Assembly: GCF_028372415.1 (NCBI RefSeq)
Contig: NC_092875.1
Span: 352,552,225 to 352,616,224 of the forward strand
Direction: 5' to 3'
DNA: 64,000 nucleotides
From: Notamacropus eugenii
Taxonomy: Eukaryota; Chordata; Mammalia; Diprotodontia; Macropodidae
Part shown: one piece after another, positions 43,922-54,469 of the stretch
Layout of the letters: each line of letters starts with the position of its first letter
Position numbering within the stretch: the stretch's first letter is position 1
Notes under the pieces: generated by a model
Database searches by the model: none
What the model was told of the DNA's origin: nothing
The model's input: the letters and a program-made list of their open reading frames with translations, nothing else
Made by a program: the position numbers and the translations under genes

Positions 43922-45129
43922 AGCAATCTGTGGGCCTAGAGCTCCAGAAACAGCTGCTACCACTGCCCTGATGCTGCTGTGGCTGCCATGGGCTCCTCCA
44001 GTCCCTCTGTTGCCCTGGGGCTGGGGCCATACTACTCTACTCTCTCTCACACAGATCAAACAGGTTTTTTCTACTGACCTTCCAATTTGCTCTTGGTGTT
44101 TTTGGGTCATGAAGTCTGGAAACCGACACAGGTGCCAGTGATTTAGTCCCACCCAATGCCTACTCAGGTCCTGTCTGTACTGGCACAGCCTACACTGGAC
44201 TGCAGTCTGCTCCCAGCCTGATACAATAGGCACTTTCCGTAAACCTTCCAGGTTGTCTTGGGCTGGAGATTTGCTTCAACCGGTCAATCTGTGGGTTCTG
44301 TAGCTCCAGAATTTGTTTAGAGTCATTTTTTAGAGGTAATTGACTGGGTTTGGGGGGAGAGCTCTAGCAAGTCCCTGCTTTTACTCTGCTATCTTGGCCC
44401 CTCCTTCCACCTCCCAAAAGTAATTTTCAGTGGAAGATATCCAAGCTATCAACAACTCTATAAAAAAAAATTCTCCAAATCACTAGTTAGAGATATACAA
44501 ATTATAACAGCTCTGAGGTTTAACTTCCTAGCTATCTGATTGGCAAAGTGACAAAAAGAAGAAAATGACAAATGTTTTAAAGAGAGTGAATTAAAGTAAT
44601 TGTGCTATTGATGAAGCTATAAATTGGTTCTGTTGTTCTGAAAAGCAGTTTGAACTATAAAGTTATTAAAGTACAAATACCCTTGGACTCAACTATACCA
44701 TTACTAGGCCTATATCCAAAAGGGAGCAAAGAAAGAGGAAAAGGCCTTATATGGACCAAAAATATTTAAAGAAACTCTTTTTCTAGTAACTAAAAATTGC
44801 AAGTTAAGGGGTCCTCACCTATTGTAGAACAGCTAAACAACTTGTGGTATGTTAATATAATGGAATATTATTGCATCATAAGAAATGAAAATTTCAGAAG
44901 AAACTGAGGTCTTTGCGAACTGATGCCAAGTGATATGAGTAGAAGTAGGAGAATTCCATATACAATAGCAATAATATTATAAAGGCAAATAACTGGAAGA
45001 CTTTAGAAATCTGATATATGCCATGATAAAGCATGAATATGGAGGACTAAAGGTGAAACATACCACCCACCTCCTAATAGAGAGGTGATGGACATAAAAT
45101 GCAAAATAAGACCTATATTTTGGAACATG

Positions 45130-45280
45130 GCCAATGTTCCTGGAACTTATAGAGACTATAGCCCTAGAGACTATGATGATTTACCCAAGACATATAATTG
45201 ATAAGTAGCAGAGCTGAGAATTTGGACTCAGGTCTTGTGATTCTAAGTCCCATATCCTTTCTACTACATCATACCATTAA
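45130..45280 (-). mobile_element. MIR3-like SINE, antisense
   Basis: 'ggaacttatagagactatag', 'tttacccaagacatataatt', 'agtagcagagctgagaattt' and 'tttctactacatcat' resemble the relic at 3.7 kb. It overlaps the last bases of the old L1, so the boundary is approximate. Confidence 0.5.
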
Positions 45281-45339
45281 TCATTTTGAATGGGGCATTA
45301 AATTTATGTCAAATATTCATAAATATTCATTCTCTAGGA

Positions 45340-45425
45340 AGTTAAGTGGTAGAAATTGGATTTGAACTCAGTTCCTCTGACTCCAAATACATCTTGCTTT
45401 TCATTTGACCATGCTTCTGCCTTCT
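45340..45425 (-). mobile_element. MIR-like fragment, antisense
   Basis: 'gttaagtggtagaaattgga', 'tttgaactcagttcctctga' and 'ctccaaatacatcttgc' match the antisense head side of the family. Only about 85 bp. Confidence 0.48.
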
Positions 45426-45903
45426 TTTCCCCTTTATGATCATCCTTACTATTAAACAAAATTTCATTTGTATAAAAGACATTCAGGGATAGGAAGAGAA
45501 GACTGTGTCACCACAGGCCAAATACCCACAGAAAAGACCCAGGTAACAGTGGGTTGTCACAGCAATGTCTCTAAATATGCACCTGAATGAAGTTGAATCA
45601 CTTGTTAAATATTTCATGCTAAAATAATGGATTTCATGATTTCTACCTGAACTAAATTGGGTAAAATTCTACCTAGCATGGAAAATTGTAGTTCTATTAA
45701 GATAGTAGGTCTGACTTCCTGTGATAGCAAGCAAAATAGGGGATCTTTTGCTGTTTTTGTTTCAGTATAATCCAATGCCTCTGAATCTTGCCTTTATCAA
45801 TCAGGAGTCTTTATTAGGAGTAAAGTACAAAAACAAAAATTTCTTTAACTAGAAACAGTATATGTATTTGTACTGTTAATTATTTTAATGTGACTAAAGG
45901 TCT
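45426..45903. other. Unassigned non-coding sequence
   Basis: No recognised repeat or gene. Confidence 0.38.
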
Positions 45904-47075
45904 TGCCCCCCATTAATGAGCCTGCCCATTAATGGGAGTTTGATTAGGGAAGATTTGTGGGAAGGCCCAAGCCTTTTGTTAACGAGTCACTGGTTCTCAA
46001 GGGTTGTGATGCCTTCTGGCTCTAACAAAGGTATAAATACTCTGAGTTTAGGTTTTACTTTGGCACTTACTGATTAGTGCCAGGCCTAGAGGCCTGAGGG
46101 CTACCCGAGTCTTCTTACCTTACCTCTCGCAGGTCTTCGGCTGGCCAAACCGGATAGTCGCATGAGAGAAGAGACCTCCCAGAGTCGAACAAGGGTTAAG
46201 CTTTTATTCAGGGTCCTGGTTACAAGTGCAGAGGGAATTCTTCCTTAGGAGGGAGCGAGGAATCTCCCAAGGAGGCAAAGATCTTACAATAAGAGATTGG
46301 AAGCAGAAGTGTAAGTGGGGAGAGAGGGGGAGGGAAGAGAGAAGAGAGGGAAAGGGAGGAGAGGCCTTCTGTCGGTCAGGGCCCCTCTCGAGCTAAGAGT
46401 GCTTTCAGGCTTTCCTGATCCTAATTAAGCTCTCCAGCCGCATAGTTTGCACCTGAATACCGTGCCTGTTAGATAACAATAGGTGTGCCCAGATCCGGGA
46501 CAATCTCGAGGGCGGGGAGAGCTCTCTCCCATCACGTTTCTCACGGGAAGAGGCGGAAATACACGAGATTGCTCGGTCTCACTCCTCGATTCCCTGGTGT
46601 TTATGGGGGGCCTTGTGAGAACTCTAAGATTTAGAAGTTCCCACCTTTACCCACCCGAGACTGTCCACATGGAATTGAGCTTCCATCCCCAGCAGATTAG
46701 AAGTGTTTGTTTGGCCAGACAGGGATGCTGTGAAGTTGATAAGGGGCTCCACCAGCTTTGAAAACCCAGAGGTCATTGCTTCCCTCTCTGATAACTATGG
46801 TCAGACAGTTGGACCTATCTGTTGATGGTCAGGCAGAGGAAGCCATGTCTGTTGATCTCTGATTTTTCTGTATTTTCTTTGAAGTTCAGGGTGCTGACTC
46901 CCCTGAACTAGGTGAATGATACATGTGCTTGGTTAAAGGAATGATACATGTGCTTGATTAAAGTGATTGTTAACCCCTCAAAAGTTGCCTTTTCTTTTAT
47001 GAATGCAGATCTAAGAACCTGGGGTCGCAGGCCCCCCTATGTATGTTGAGGTGCTTACTCTTGCACTTACCAAAA
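45904..47075 (+). mobile_element. Solo LTR (outer), interrupted by another LTR
   Basis: Begins tgccccccattaatgagcc. It holds TATAAA at 46032-46037 and ATTAAA at 46957-46962, then ends near gaggtgcttactcttgca. Without the 680-bp insertion it is about 490 bp. It matches the LTR at 59.07-59.55 kb over the opening, 'tgatgccttctggctct', 'actatggtcagacagttgga' and 'gttgccttttc' blocks. No retroviral genes adjoin it, so it is a solo LTR left by recombination. The outer duplication was not resolved. Confidence 0.78.
46095..46768 (-). mobile_element. Nested CpG-rich solo LTR (674 bp), antisense
   Basis: Flanked by gaggcc (46089-46094) and gaggtc (46769-46774), a 6-bp duplication with one change. On the minus strand it starts TGGGTTTTC and ends TAGCCCTCA, the TG...CA rule. 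An AATAAA (complement at 46203-46208) lies about 110 bp before its 3' end. Six-base duplications are typical of class II (ERVK-like) elements. It keeps many CpGs, unlike the rest of the window, suggesting a younger insertion. No internal genes. Confidence 0.85.
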
Positions 47076-47319
47076 TATTCTTCCTTCCCCAAATACACCT
47101 TTCCTTTCCCTTCTTCCAAACAGACTCCCTAATTGGCTCATATTTGGGGTTTACAAATTCTTTTAATTAATTAAAACTGTCTAATTTCTCCTTACTGAAT
47201 TTCTTTCAGTTTGATAAATGCTTTTTTTCTTCTCTTAAGGCTTTTCCCCATATAGCTTTCTGAGCTGATTGTGATTTATGACCCTAAGGCAGGTCACCAA
47301 GATGCCATTGGCCCCACAA
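47076..47319. other. Unassigned non-coding sequence
   Basis: Flank of the outer LTR. Nothing recognised. Confidence 0.35.
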
Positions 47320-47530
47320 AATTGTGGAATCTCAAAATTGGAAGGGATTCAGATCCGTTTCAGCCCTGCTTTCATACCTAAGAAATTCCCTTTACAAGAT
47401 CTTCAACAGATAGATGTCAAGCCTCTCCTACTACCCACTACCTCCTGAGTCATCCCATTTTACCTTTGGACAGCTCTTTTAGAAACAATTAGAAATATCT
47501 TTGGACTGCTCTTGAGACCTTCACTTGGAA
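47320..47530 (-). mobile_element. CR1/L3-like LINE fragment, antisense
   Basis: 'gaatctcaaaattggaaggg', 'tactacccactacctcctga' and 'tttggacagctcttttagaa' fit the antisense 3' region of an ancient CR1/L3-type LINE. Diverged; identification from memory of the consensus. Confidence 0.5.
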
Positions 47531-48464
47531 TCTCAGGGCTCTGCTTCCAAGAATTGAATGGCATGAGGTTACCTCAGGCTCCCAAGGATACTTTTCATAA
47601 TAGGAAAGGTGACTTCTCAAAGCTTTGATGATTATAAAGAGCTTATGTCATCCTTCCTAATGCCAAATAAGACCTTTTGTCCTCTCACACCCTTTAGAAA
47701 GGAAAAGTCTAAAATTCTATGAGATCCCACCCAACATAAGCCCTTTTTTGAAAAAAAACAAAATGTATTTTGTTGCACTGTTTTATTTCCTTTTCCCTAT
47801 TCTAAATATTAGTTTTGGACACTGTGATAAAACACCATCACCTCATTTGATCTTTTTTTTTTTTTTTTTTTTGTAAACTGAAACTATCACAGTGATTGAG
47901 GAATTGTGAATTTAATGCTTTCAAGTTTATGGAAAAATAAACAAAGCTTGAACAAGGTTTTCCCTTGATGAACTGAGAAAGGGCACCACAAAGCCACAAA
48001 CATCAATCATTCATGGTGAAAGTTCAGTGTGTTCAGACTTTCAAGTGTTTCTCCAACTTCTTACTAGCAAAGTCTAGAGTATTCTTTCTTTCAGTTACTT
48101 GAACTTTTATCCTAAATTTCAGTCCAAAAGAATTATAAAGAAGTCTCTATGCAAATACTAGAAAATGAGGAGATATTAAATGTGAGATCATTCCTTCAAG
48201 AAGCAAAGATCTTTGATCTTGCATTATAGGCTATATTGACCAAAATTATTGAGTGTTTTCAGTTGTTAGACTTAGGCAGTAAACAGTTCACATCTACCTC
48301 TAACTTTGCAGGAACAAAAGAGTTTTGTTTTTCATGATCTTTAGATGTGTTTTTGAGGTGCCATATTCTGTGACGCAAAGTTTTCCCAAATTAATTTTAG
48401 GCAGTAATTATTTCAGGCTTCCATTAAAGAGAAAAAAGGAGTGTAGTTGGAACATTGAGATTTT
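47531..48464. other. Unassigned non-coding sequence with a T20 run
   Basis: A 20-nt T run is at 47853-47872. Sequence to its right might be an antisense retrocopy tail, but no polyadenylation signal or open frame supports that. Confidence 0.4.
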
Positions 48465-48560
48465 ATATAGAATTGTAGGCTGTTAAACCTGAAAGAGACT
48501 TCAGAGGCCATCTAGTCTAACCCTCTTGTTGACAAACAAGGATTCTGGAGCTCAGGGAAA
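48465..48560 (-). mobile_element. MIR-like fragment, antisense
   Basis: 'gaaagagacttcagaggcca', 'catctagtctaaccctcttg' and 'attctggagctcaggg' match the family seen at 11.9 and 53.3 kb. Confidence 0.6.
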
Positions 48561-48829
48561 TTAAGTATTTTGGGTTTTAGATTTTTTTCCTGAAAAAAAA
48601 AAAGGCAAATCAACCCTTGTTTCTATACTAATAATTTACACCTAAGACAGAGTGAGTGGTAGATATTAGCGCTCTTGGCACCAAATGCAAAGTTCTTCAT
48701 CATACCATATTATGTACCTTAAAGAAATGATAATAGCTTTCCTCCCTTAACCTTTTTCTTGTCTCTCTCCTTCTCTCTGTCCTTTCCTCCTCGCCCCACC
48801 CTTATCGCTTTTCATATGTCCCAAAACCT

Positions 48830-50345
48830 TAAAAGATCAGAGGTTTCTATTTTCTTAGGACCGCTTCTCCTCTCTCTACACTTTTCTCTTTGATATCTTA
48901 TTAGTTCCTATAGATTCAACTATCATCTCTACATAGATAAATGACAAATCTATATATCCAGTTTCTTCTGAACTACCACTTGGATGTCCCATTGGCAGCC
49001 TCTAAAGTTCAACAAGAGATCATGATCTAACCTCCTAAACTGATTCCTTCCTCCAAATGTCCCTATTTCTATTAAGAACACCACCACTCTTCTAGTTAGA
49101 GGCTCACAGTCTACTTTTGTGACTACTACAATTCTATTTTTCCCTCTCTTTTCCCCTCCTTGCAGCCAATCTGTTGCCAAGTTTTATCAATTTTAAGTCC
49201 ACATCCTTTTCTATCCTTTCATACATCAGTTATTCTAATTCAGGTGTACTTATCCCCTCTTTCCTGGATTATTATAAGAATCTCCAAATTAGTCTCCTTC
49301 ACTCAAGTGTCTCCTTACCTCCAATCTGGTTGGTTGTTGTCTTTCGTTATTGAAGAGGACCAAAATGACATCATCACGATAAAGTGAAATTTCAGTGTGT
49401 CCGACTGTGACTGATCAGACCAATATGAGCTTGGAATGCTCTACCACAGGCTAGGCACAGATAGTTCATGTGAACATTTGGGGTGAATACTCCAAATTTG
49501 CCCATCCTAAGTTGCTTTGTGCTGTCTCAATTCTGCTTTGTTCATAGAGCACAGCACCCTTTCTGATGTGGGCACACCATGCTGAGTGGTCCTGTGCCAG
49601 TGTCTCCCATGTTGTACAATCAAATCCAAAGTTCCTGAGAGAGACCTTGAGTCCTTATATCACTTCTTCTGACCACCATGTGATCACTTGCCCATACAAG
49701 TTCTCCATAAAATAGTCTTTTTGGCAAGCAATGTGGCTAGTCCATTACAGTTGTACCTTCAAGTATCACTTGAATGCTTGGCAGTTCAGCTTGAGAAAGG
49801 ACTTCAGTTTGTGGTACCTTATCCTACCAGGTGTTCCTCAGAATCTTCCTAAGACAGTTCAAATCGAAGTGACTGGCATGGCACTGATAAATTGTTCATG
49901 TTTCACAGGCATACAGCAATGAGGTCAGCACAATAGCTCTGTAGACCTTCAGTTTGATAGTCAGTCTAATACCTCTTCTCTCCCGAACTTTTCTTCAGAC
50001 CTCCAATCCAATCTCTACTTGGAGGTATAAGTGATTTTCCTAAGGTGCAAGGTGGACCATATCAGTTTCTTACCCCTTAAAAACTTCACTGGCTTCATAT
50101 TACCTCTAGAATTAAATATAATGTTCTGTCTGGCATTTGATGCTCTTTACAATTTGCCCTCATCCTATATTTCTAGACTTCTTATACATCACTTCACTCC
50201 ACACACTACTAAGACTAATCATACTAGCTGTAATAGTGTTTTTCACACAACATACACCATTCCCTGTGTCTGCCCTTGCACTGACTATTCTTAGGCTTGA
50301 AAAGCTCTCCCTTCTCATCTCTACCATAATTTTACTTACAATTTT
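48830..50345 (+). mobile_element. L2 LINE 3' region, split by an RTE fragment
   Basis: Left part 48830-49326 contains 'cttggatgtcccattggcag', 'tattaagaacaccaccactc' and 'aaattagtctccttcactc'. Right part 50009-50345 contains 'agtgattttcctaaggtgc', 'aaaacttcactggcttcata', 'ctttacaatttgccctcatc' and 'gcccttgcactgactattc'. Joined, they read through the L2 3' region in order. Coding capacity is lost. Confidence 0.82.
49327..49998 (-). mobile_element. RTE-type LINE 3' fragment inserted in L2, 10-bp duplication
   Basis: acctccaatc is repeated at 49317-49326 and 49999-50008. The insert's 3' end is at the left ('ttgttgtctttcgttattga', 'gaggaccaaaatgacatcat'). It continues with the same C-terminal coding text as the 28.9 kb copy ('gtgggcacaccatgctgagt', 'tgaccaccatgtgatcact'). 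5'-truncated, no long frame. Confidence 0.9.
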
Positions 50346-50579
50346 ACTTTAATTACAAAACTGTAATTTTCATAGTTGGTTTAGATTTGGTTCTTTTAAA
50401 GACATAAAGTAACCAGTAACTTCCCAACACCTCTTGCATTACTGATTCTGTGTTTTCATCAAATTCTTCCAAGAGCTTAAACTTTGCTGAGACAAGGAAA
50501 ATTGCAAAGTTTTAGTTGAACAGTGGGTAAAATTTTGATAGCTCATAATTCTCTGCATTTTTTTACATAAGACAAAAAT

Positions 50580-50992
50580 AATAATAGTTTATTTTTGGAT
50601 AATGCTTTACAATTTGCAAAGCACTTTCTCATACATTATCTTTTTAAATATTATAACCCTATGCATTAGAGCAGGGGTGGGGAACCTGAGGCTTTTAGAC
50701 CACATGTGGCCCTCTAGGTCCTCAAGTGTAGCCCTTTGACTGAATCCAAACTTCATAGAACAAATCCCCTTAATAAAAATACTTGTGCTGTAAAACTGAG
50801 ACTCAAGTTTTGAATTATACCCAAGGACCTAGATGACCATATGTGACCTTAAAGATGCAGGTTCCCCAACCCAGCATTAGAGAGTGTATTACCACTTCTA
50901 TCTTGGAGAAAAGGAAATTGAGGTTCAGAGAGACTGGAATTTACCTAAGATCACTCAGCCATAAGTTAATGAAATGGTTCTCAAAGCCAGAA
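50580..50992 (-). mobile_element. MIR-type SINE, antisense, split by a hAT MITE
   Basis: Left piece 50580-50671 ('caatttgcaaagcactttct', 'catacattatctttttaaat') and right piece 50875-50992 ('aaggaaattgaggttcagag', 'ctaagatcactcagccataa') form one antisense MIR when the MITE is removed. Confidence 0.72.
50672..50874. mobile_element. Palindromic hAT MITE (203 bp), exact 8-bp duplication
   Basis: Ends caggggtggggaacctg and caggttccccaacccag are terminal inverted repeats. The exact duplication cattagag lies at 50664-50671 and 50875-50882. The body is largely self-complementary in the family and encodes no transposase, so it depended on a hAT transposase in trans. Confidence 0.92.
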
Positions 50993-51004
50993 TATAAATG
51001 TGTG

Positions 51005-51150
51005 TGTATATATAATATATTTATATTATAATATATAACATTTTAATATTTTTATTATATCTATACTATATGATAAATATATTACTATATTTTGTTATAT
51101 TATATTATAAACATACTAAATATATATAAAATATTTTTATATTATGGAGT
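51005..51150. repeat. AT-rich low-complexity tract
   Basis: About 145 bp of almost pure A/T with TATA/TTAA alternation. Confidence 0.88.
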
Positions 51151-51414
51151 TAAAGCAGGAAAGCAAAATATGATATTTGAGGGCAGTAACTTAATTTTGT
51201 TTCTATCCCTCAAATCTAGCACAATACCTTGAACATAATGTTTATTGAATTAATAAATCTAGGACTGACTCCAAATCCCATATTATTTCCACTATACCAC
51301 AAAGGGGAATCCATCTCACTAACTGTTTAAATAATTATGTATGAATGACATTGACAATTGATTCATGGCAGCCATAGACTGTCACTTTTTTACATACAAA
51401 TTATTTTAAAAATC

Positions 51415-51560
51415 ATGCAATAGTCAACAAGCATTTATTAACCACCTACTATATGCCAGGTGCTATACTAAGTATAAGGGATACAAGAAGGGCAAAAGAC
51501 AATTCCTAGTCTCAAGAAGCTCTCAGGGTTTGATGGGGGAGTCAACATGAAAACAATTAT
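51415..51560 (+). repeat. Ancient dispersed repeat, copy G
   Basis: 'tcaacaagcatttattaacc', 'acctactatatgccaggtgc', 'gggatacaagaagggcaaaa', 'ctcaagaagctctcagggtt'. One of the best-preserved starts of the family here. Confidence 0.65.
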
Positions 51561-51712
51561 GCACAGACAAGATAGAGATATATGGATGTATAGACAAATG
51601 TAGATATAGATATATAAATACAGGTCTGCATGTCTACATAGAGATATGGGATATAATAATGTATATAGATATACACAGACAGAAGGCAATATACATACAT
51701 ACATATGTACAT
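51561..51712. repeat. TAGA/ATAC-rich microsatellite-like tract
   Basis: Irregular gatagatata, tatagatata and (ATAC)n units. The minus-strand frames here are Tyr/Ile/Leu low complexity. Confidence 0.7.
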
Positions 51713-53254
51713 ATAATCAACAGACAGAAGGCACTAAAATTAAGGGGGATCAGGAAAAGTTTTCTTATAAAAGGCAAGATGTAGCTTGGGCTAAAAAGTA
51801 TTTTATCAGATCCCAAAGTCATTCCTATAAGAAAAAATTAAAGGTTATTTTTGTGAAAATTTCTGGAGAACATGCATCTTGTTAGATTCTTTGTTACATA
51901 TATATATATATGAAAGGCACAACACATAACTGAATTTTTCAAAATCACTGTTAATTCAGGTAGAAGATAGAAATCTGTTACTAAATAATAATCATCATCA
52001 TTAGGTTCTACATTCGTTGTGCTAGAAACAACTTCTGACTGTTGTCATGATTTTCTGTTTGATTCCTTGTGAACTGTAAAATAGAAACAGATATCATGTA
52101 CTTCAAAGAAAGCCTTGAGCTATTTCCCCTTCAGAAAGACCCAGAATATGACAATGTGTGCATGTTAAGCTTAGGTAACCTGCTGTGAATGACTGCAAAA
52201 ATAAAGCTTTCAATTCTTTCTCAAACTGGAAGAATTAAGGGCAAAAAGAAGGGAAGTTGGGCGGCATTTTCAGAGATGGAAGGGTGATATCCTTATGTAA
52301 ATGGAAATGGAATTTTATTATAAAATATATTTTCACTTTGGGATATATAAAATTTCCACACCAAAAGGCAAAATAAACTTTCTTGAAACAATACACAAAC
52401 AAAAAAAGCAGAGTTCATTGTCGCAAAGGTGGAACTGAGAAACAAAAAGTGTTATCCTGCTAGAGATCAAAAGGGCATGACCAGACATATAAATACTGAA
52501 TTCTTTACGTTGGAGACAGCTGTGCATATAAAGGTATAAAACGTTGACATGCCACAGAAGACATCCCTAATGATATAAAAGAAAATAGAGAGGCAGCACA
52601 ATTTCCTGGGGAATCTGGCTATGGCTACATGAACAAAATGTTTTGACTAATGACTGATCAAGGCAGTCAGTAAAACAGTCAAGTCAAGGTAAAATGATGA
52701 CATTCTCTTCCTCTCTGAAAGAGAACTATCTCAAGGGCTTGGTTCCAAAATGAGTATTTCAGATTTTTGACCAACTTAATGTTTGGTTTTTTTTTTTTTA
52801 AACCAATTTGACCAGTTAGACAGACACGGTCAAAACTGATATCTTAACATGACTAAGTTTAAAGTGCAAAGGAATGTTACAATATCAAGTATGAATGAGC
52901 ACAAGATTCGTTATTCACATAGAAATCCCTAGTAGGAGAACTCAGTAGTTTTAAACTGATTGAACACCAAAAATTATGACAAGGTTTGATAGAAGGTCTG
53001 CTAGGGTATGTATACCTTCCTAATGAAAAAAAAAAAGGCTAAGGTTCATATTAGCTGGAGCCAAGTTTCAAGTGAACTCATCCCCCCCTCTGGGTGCTGA
53101 GTAGGGATTGATGGATTCATTTTTAAACCATGTGTGTTGCTGGGAAATGTTGGTTACTTGCCAAAAGCTAAAAAGCAAACCTTCAGACAGCCTGAAAGTG
53201 ATTCAATAACACTTAGGGAATCTTAGGGAACTGAAATAATAATCATAAAAATCA
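51713..53254. other. Unassigned non-coding sequence
   Basis: An (AT)n of about 16 bp lies at 51898-51912. Otherwise no recognised repeat, gene or RNA over 1.5 kb. Partial continuation of copy G ('agaaggcactaaaattaagg') lies at 51725-51760. Confidence 0.42.
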
Positions 53255-53410
53255 GAAGAAGCACTTTAGAAACTATCTAGTTTAAACCTCTTATTTTTCA
53301 GAGGAGGAAACTGAGGCACAGAAAAGTAAAATATCTTGTATAAGAGCATGTAGATAGTAAGTAGTAGAGTGGGGATTTGTTCCAAGGTCCTCAGTCTCCA
53401 AATCCAAATC
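53255..53410 (-). mobile_element. MIR-like relic, antisense
   Basis: 'gaaactatctagtttaaacc', 'gaggaggaaactgaggcaca', 'tgtagatagtaagtagtaga' and 'ccaaatccaaatctctacg' are in order. Confidence 0.65.
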
Positions 53411-53783
53411 TCTACGAGGATAATGTTAACAAATGACATTTGCTTTAGTACTACCTTTCTCACAAAAATGAAAAAAAATATTCTATTATTTCTGTATTAA
53501 GATAACCTAGTGTTGGGACATTATAAGATTCATAATTATAATAATCCTATGATGATGTAGGGTCTTTCTTCTTAGGAAATGAGTTCCTTCTTCTCCCACT
53601 TCTCGTTAAGATCCACACTATGCCTGTCAGAGAAACTGTAAGAATTACTAACCCTAATTAATGAAGCATAATTCAGAAAAAGTAAGGTCATTTTTTTTGC
53701 CTATTGAGTAATAGGAATTAAAAATACTCAGAGAATTTTAATTGTACTTCTTTACCTTATTTATATAGCTTTCTGTATCATGC
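53411..53783. other. Unassigned non-coding sequence
   Basis: No recognised feature. Confidence 0.35.
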
Positions 53784-53838
53784 ATACATACATACATATA
53801 TATACATACACATACATTCACATATACATATATACACA
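53784..53838. repeat. (CATA)n microsatellite
   Basis: CATA and TATA units with interruptions. Confidence 0.85.
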
Positions 53839-53844
53839 TTTTCA

Positions 53845-53995
53845 GTTAAGTTCAACAAACATTGTTAAATATTTATCATGTGCTGGGTACCGTGCTGGGT
53901 ACCATGCTGGGTTTTAGCTTTGGAAAATGATGAAGGGAGAAAGATGAAACATGGCAGTCTCTGTCTTCAAGATGATTTACAATCTAATTAGAGGG
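53845..53995 (+). repeat. Ancient dispersed repeat, copy H
   Basis: 'ttcaacaaacattgttaaat', 'ttatcatgtgctgggtaccg' and 'cttcaagatgatttacaatc'. The gctgggtacc unit is duplicated locally. Confidence 0.55.
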
Positions 53996-53999
53996 CATA

Positions 54000-54462
54000 G
54001 TTGATTGGGTGCCAGACTTAGTGCTAAGAAGACCTAGGACTAGAATTCAATCTCTGTTACCTATTAATTGTATGACAATGAGCACACCACTGAACCTATC
54101 TATGCCTTAATTTGGTGATCTGTCAATATATAAAAATTAATACCCTGAGTGTTGGCGTAGCACATAAATAATTGACCATGGAGTCAGGAAGCCTAGCATT
54201 CAAGTCCCCCTTCTGACACATGGCTATGGACTAATAAATTAACCTCTCTGTGTCCCCAGAAAACTCTCTAAGGTTATAAGTTCCAGAGTAAGTACCTGTT
54301 TTGTAAGAGGAAGTTTCCTCATCAGGTGCTCAATTACTGACACATACAGAACCAGTTAAAAAAAAATATCTACCTTACAGGATTGTTGAGAAGCTCAAAT
54401 AAGATGATAAATGTAAAGCACTTAACAGGCTATGTACTATGTAAATGTCAGATATTATAACT
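54000..54462 (+). mobile_element. MIR-type SINE, split by a second SINE-like segment
   Basis: 54000-54145 gives a SINE head and body ('agaagacctaggactagaat'). The expected MIR 3' end appears only at 54365-54462 ('taccttacaggattgttgag', 'taaatgtaaagcacttaaca'). Between them 54150-54250 is another SINE head ('accatggagtcaggaagcct'). This suggests SINE-in-SINE insertion. Confidence 0.55.
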
Positions 54463-54469
54463 TTGTTTT

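Larger units (their letters stand above)
40548..44402 (-). mobile_element. HAL1-like retrotransposon, copy 2, interrupted by an L1
   Basis: Minus-strand order: 5' end ggggccaagatagcagagt at 44402, 5' UTR with a 23-C run on the plus strand, ORF1 start at 43670, a plus-strand L1 insertion (42431-43648), ORF1 body 42430-41510, purine-rich 3' UTR to about 40548. Same design as the element at 9.0-11.6 kb, including no ORF2. Moderately diverged from it. Confidence 0.87.
40055..45150 (+). mobile_element. Old LINE-1 (two remnants) hosting a nested stack
   Basis: The left remnant 40055-40385 reads as ORF2 near the end of the reverse transcriptase region ('ttacttagaaaagcctaaag', 'ataaaataaatccacagaaa', 'attaattgcttctggtagac'). 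The right remnant 44405-45150 reads as ORF2 C-terminus plus 3' UTR ('aagatatccaagctatcaac', 'acttgtggtatgttaatata', 'aagaaatgaaaatttcag'). Roughly 1.3 kb of ORF2 between them is missing, so insertion was accompanied or followed by deletion. They could also be two separate L1s. Confidence 0.68.

Noticed and set aside
43889..44233. 114-codon minus-strand frame ending in poly-glycine
   Set aside because: The glycine run is the translated C23 homopolymer, and the frame lies in the HAL1 5' UTR. No protein family signature.
46095..46768. CpG island with a host gene promoter
   Set aside because: The CpG-rich block coincides exactly with the nested LTR and its duplication, so it is explained by the LTR.
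47853..47872. T20 run as the tail of an antisense processed pseudogene
   Set aside because: No polyadenylation signal complement next to it, no open frame and no duplication detected.
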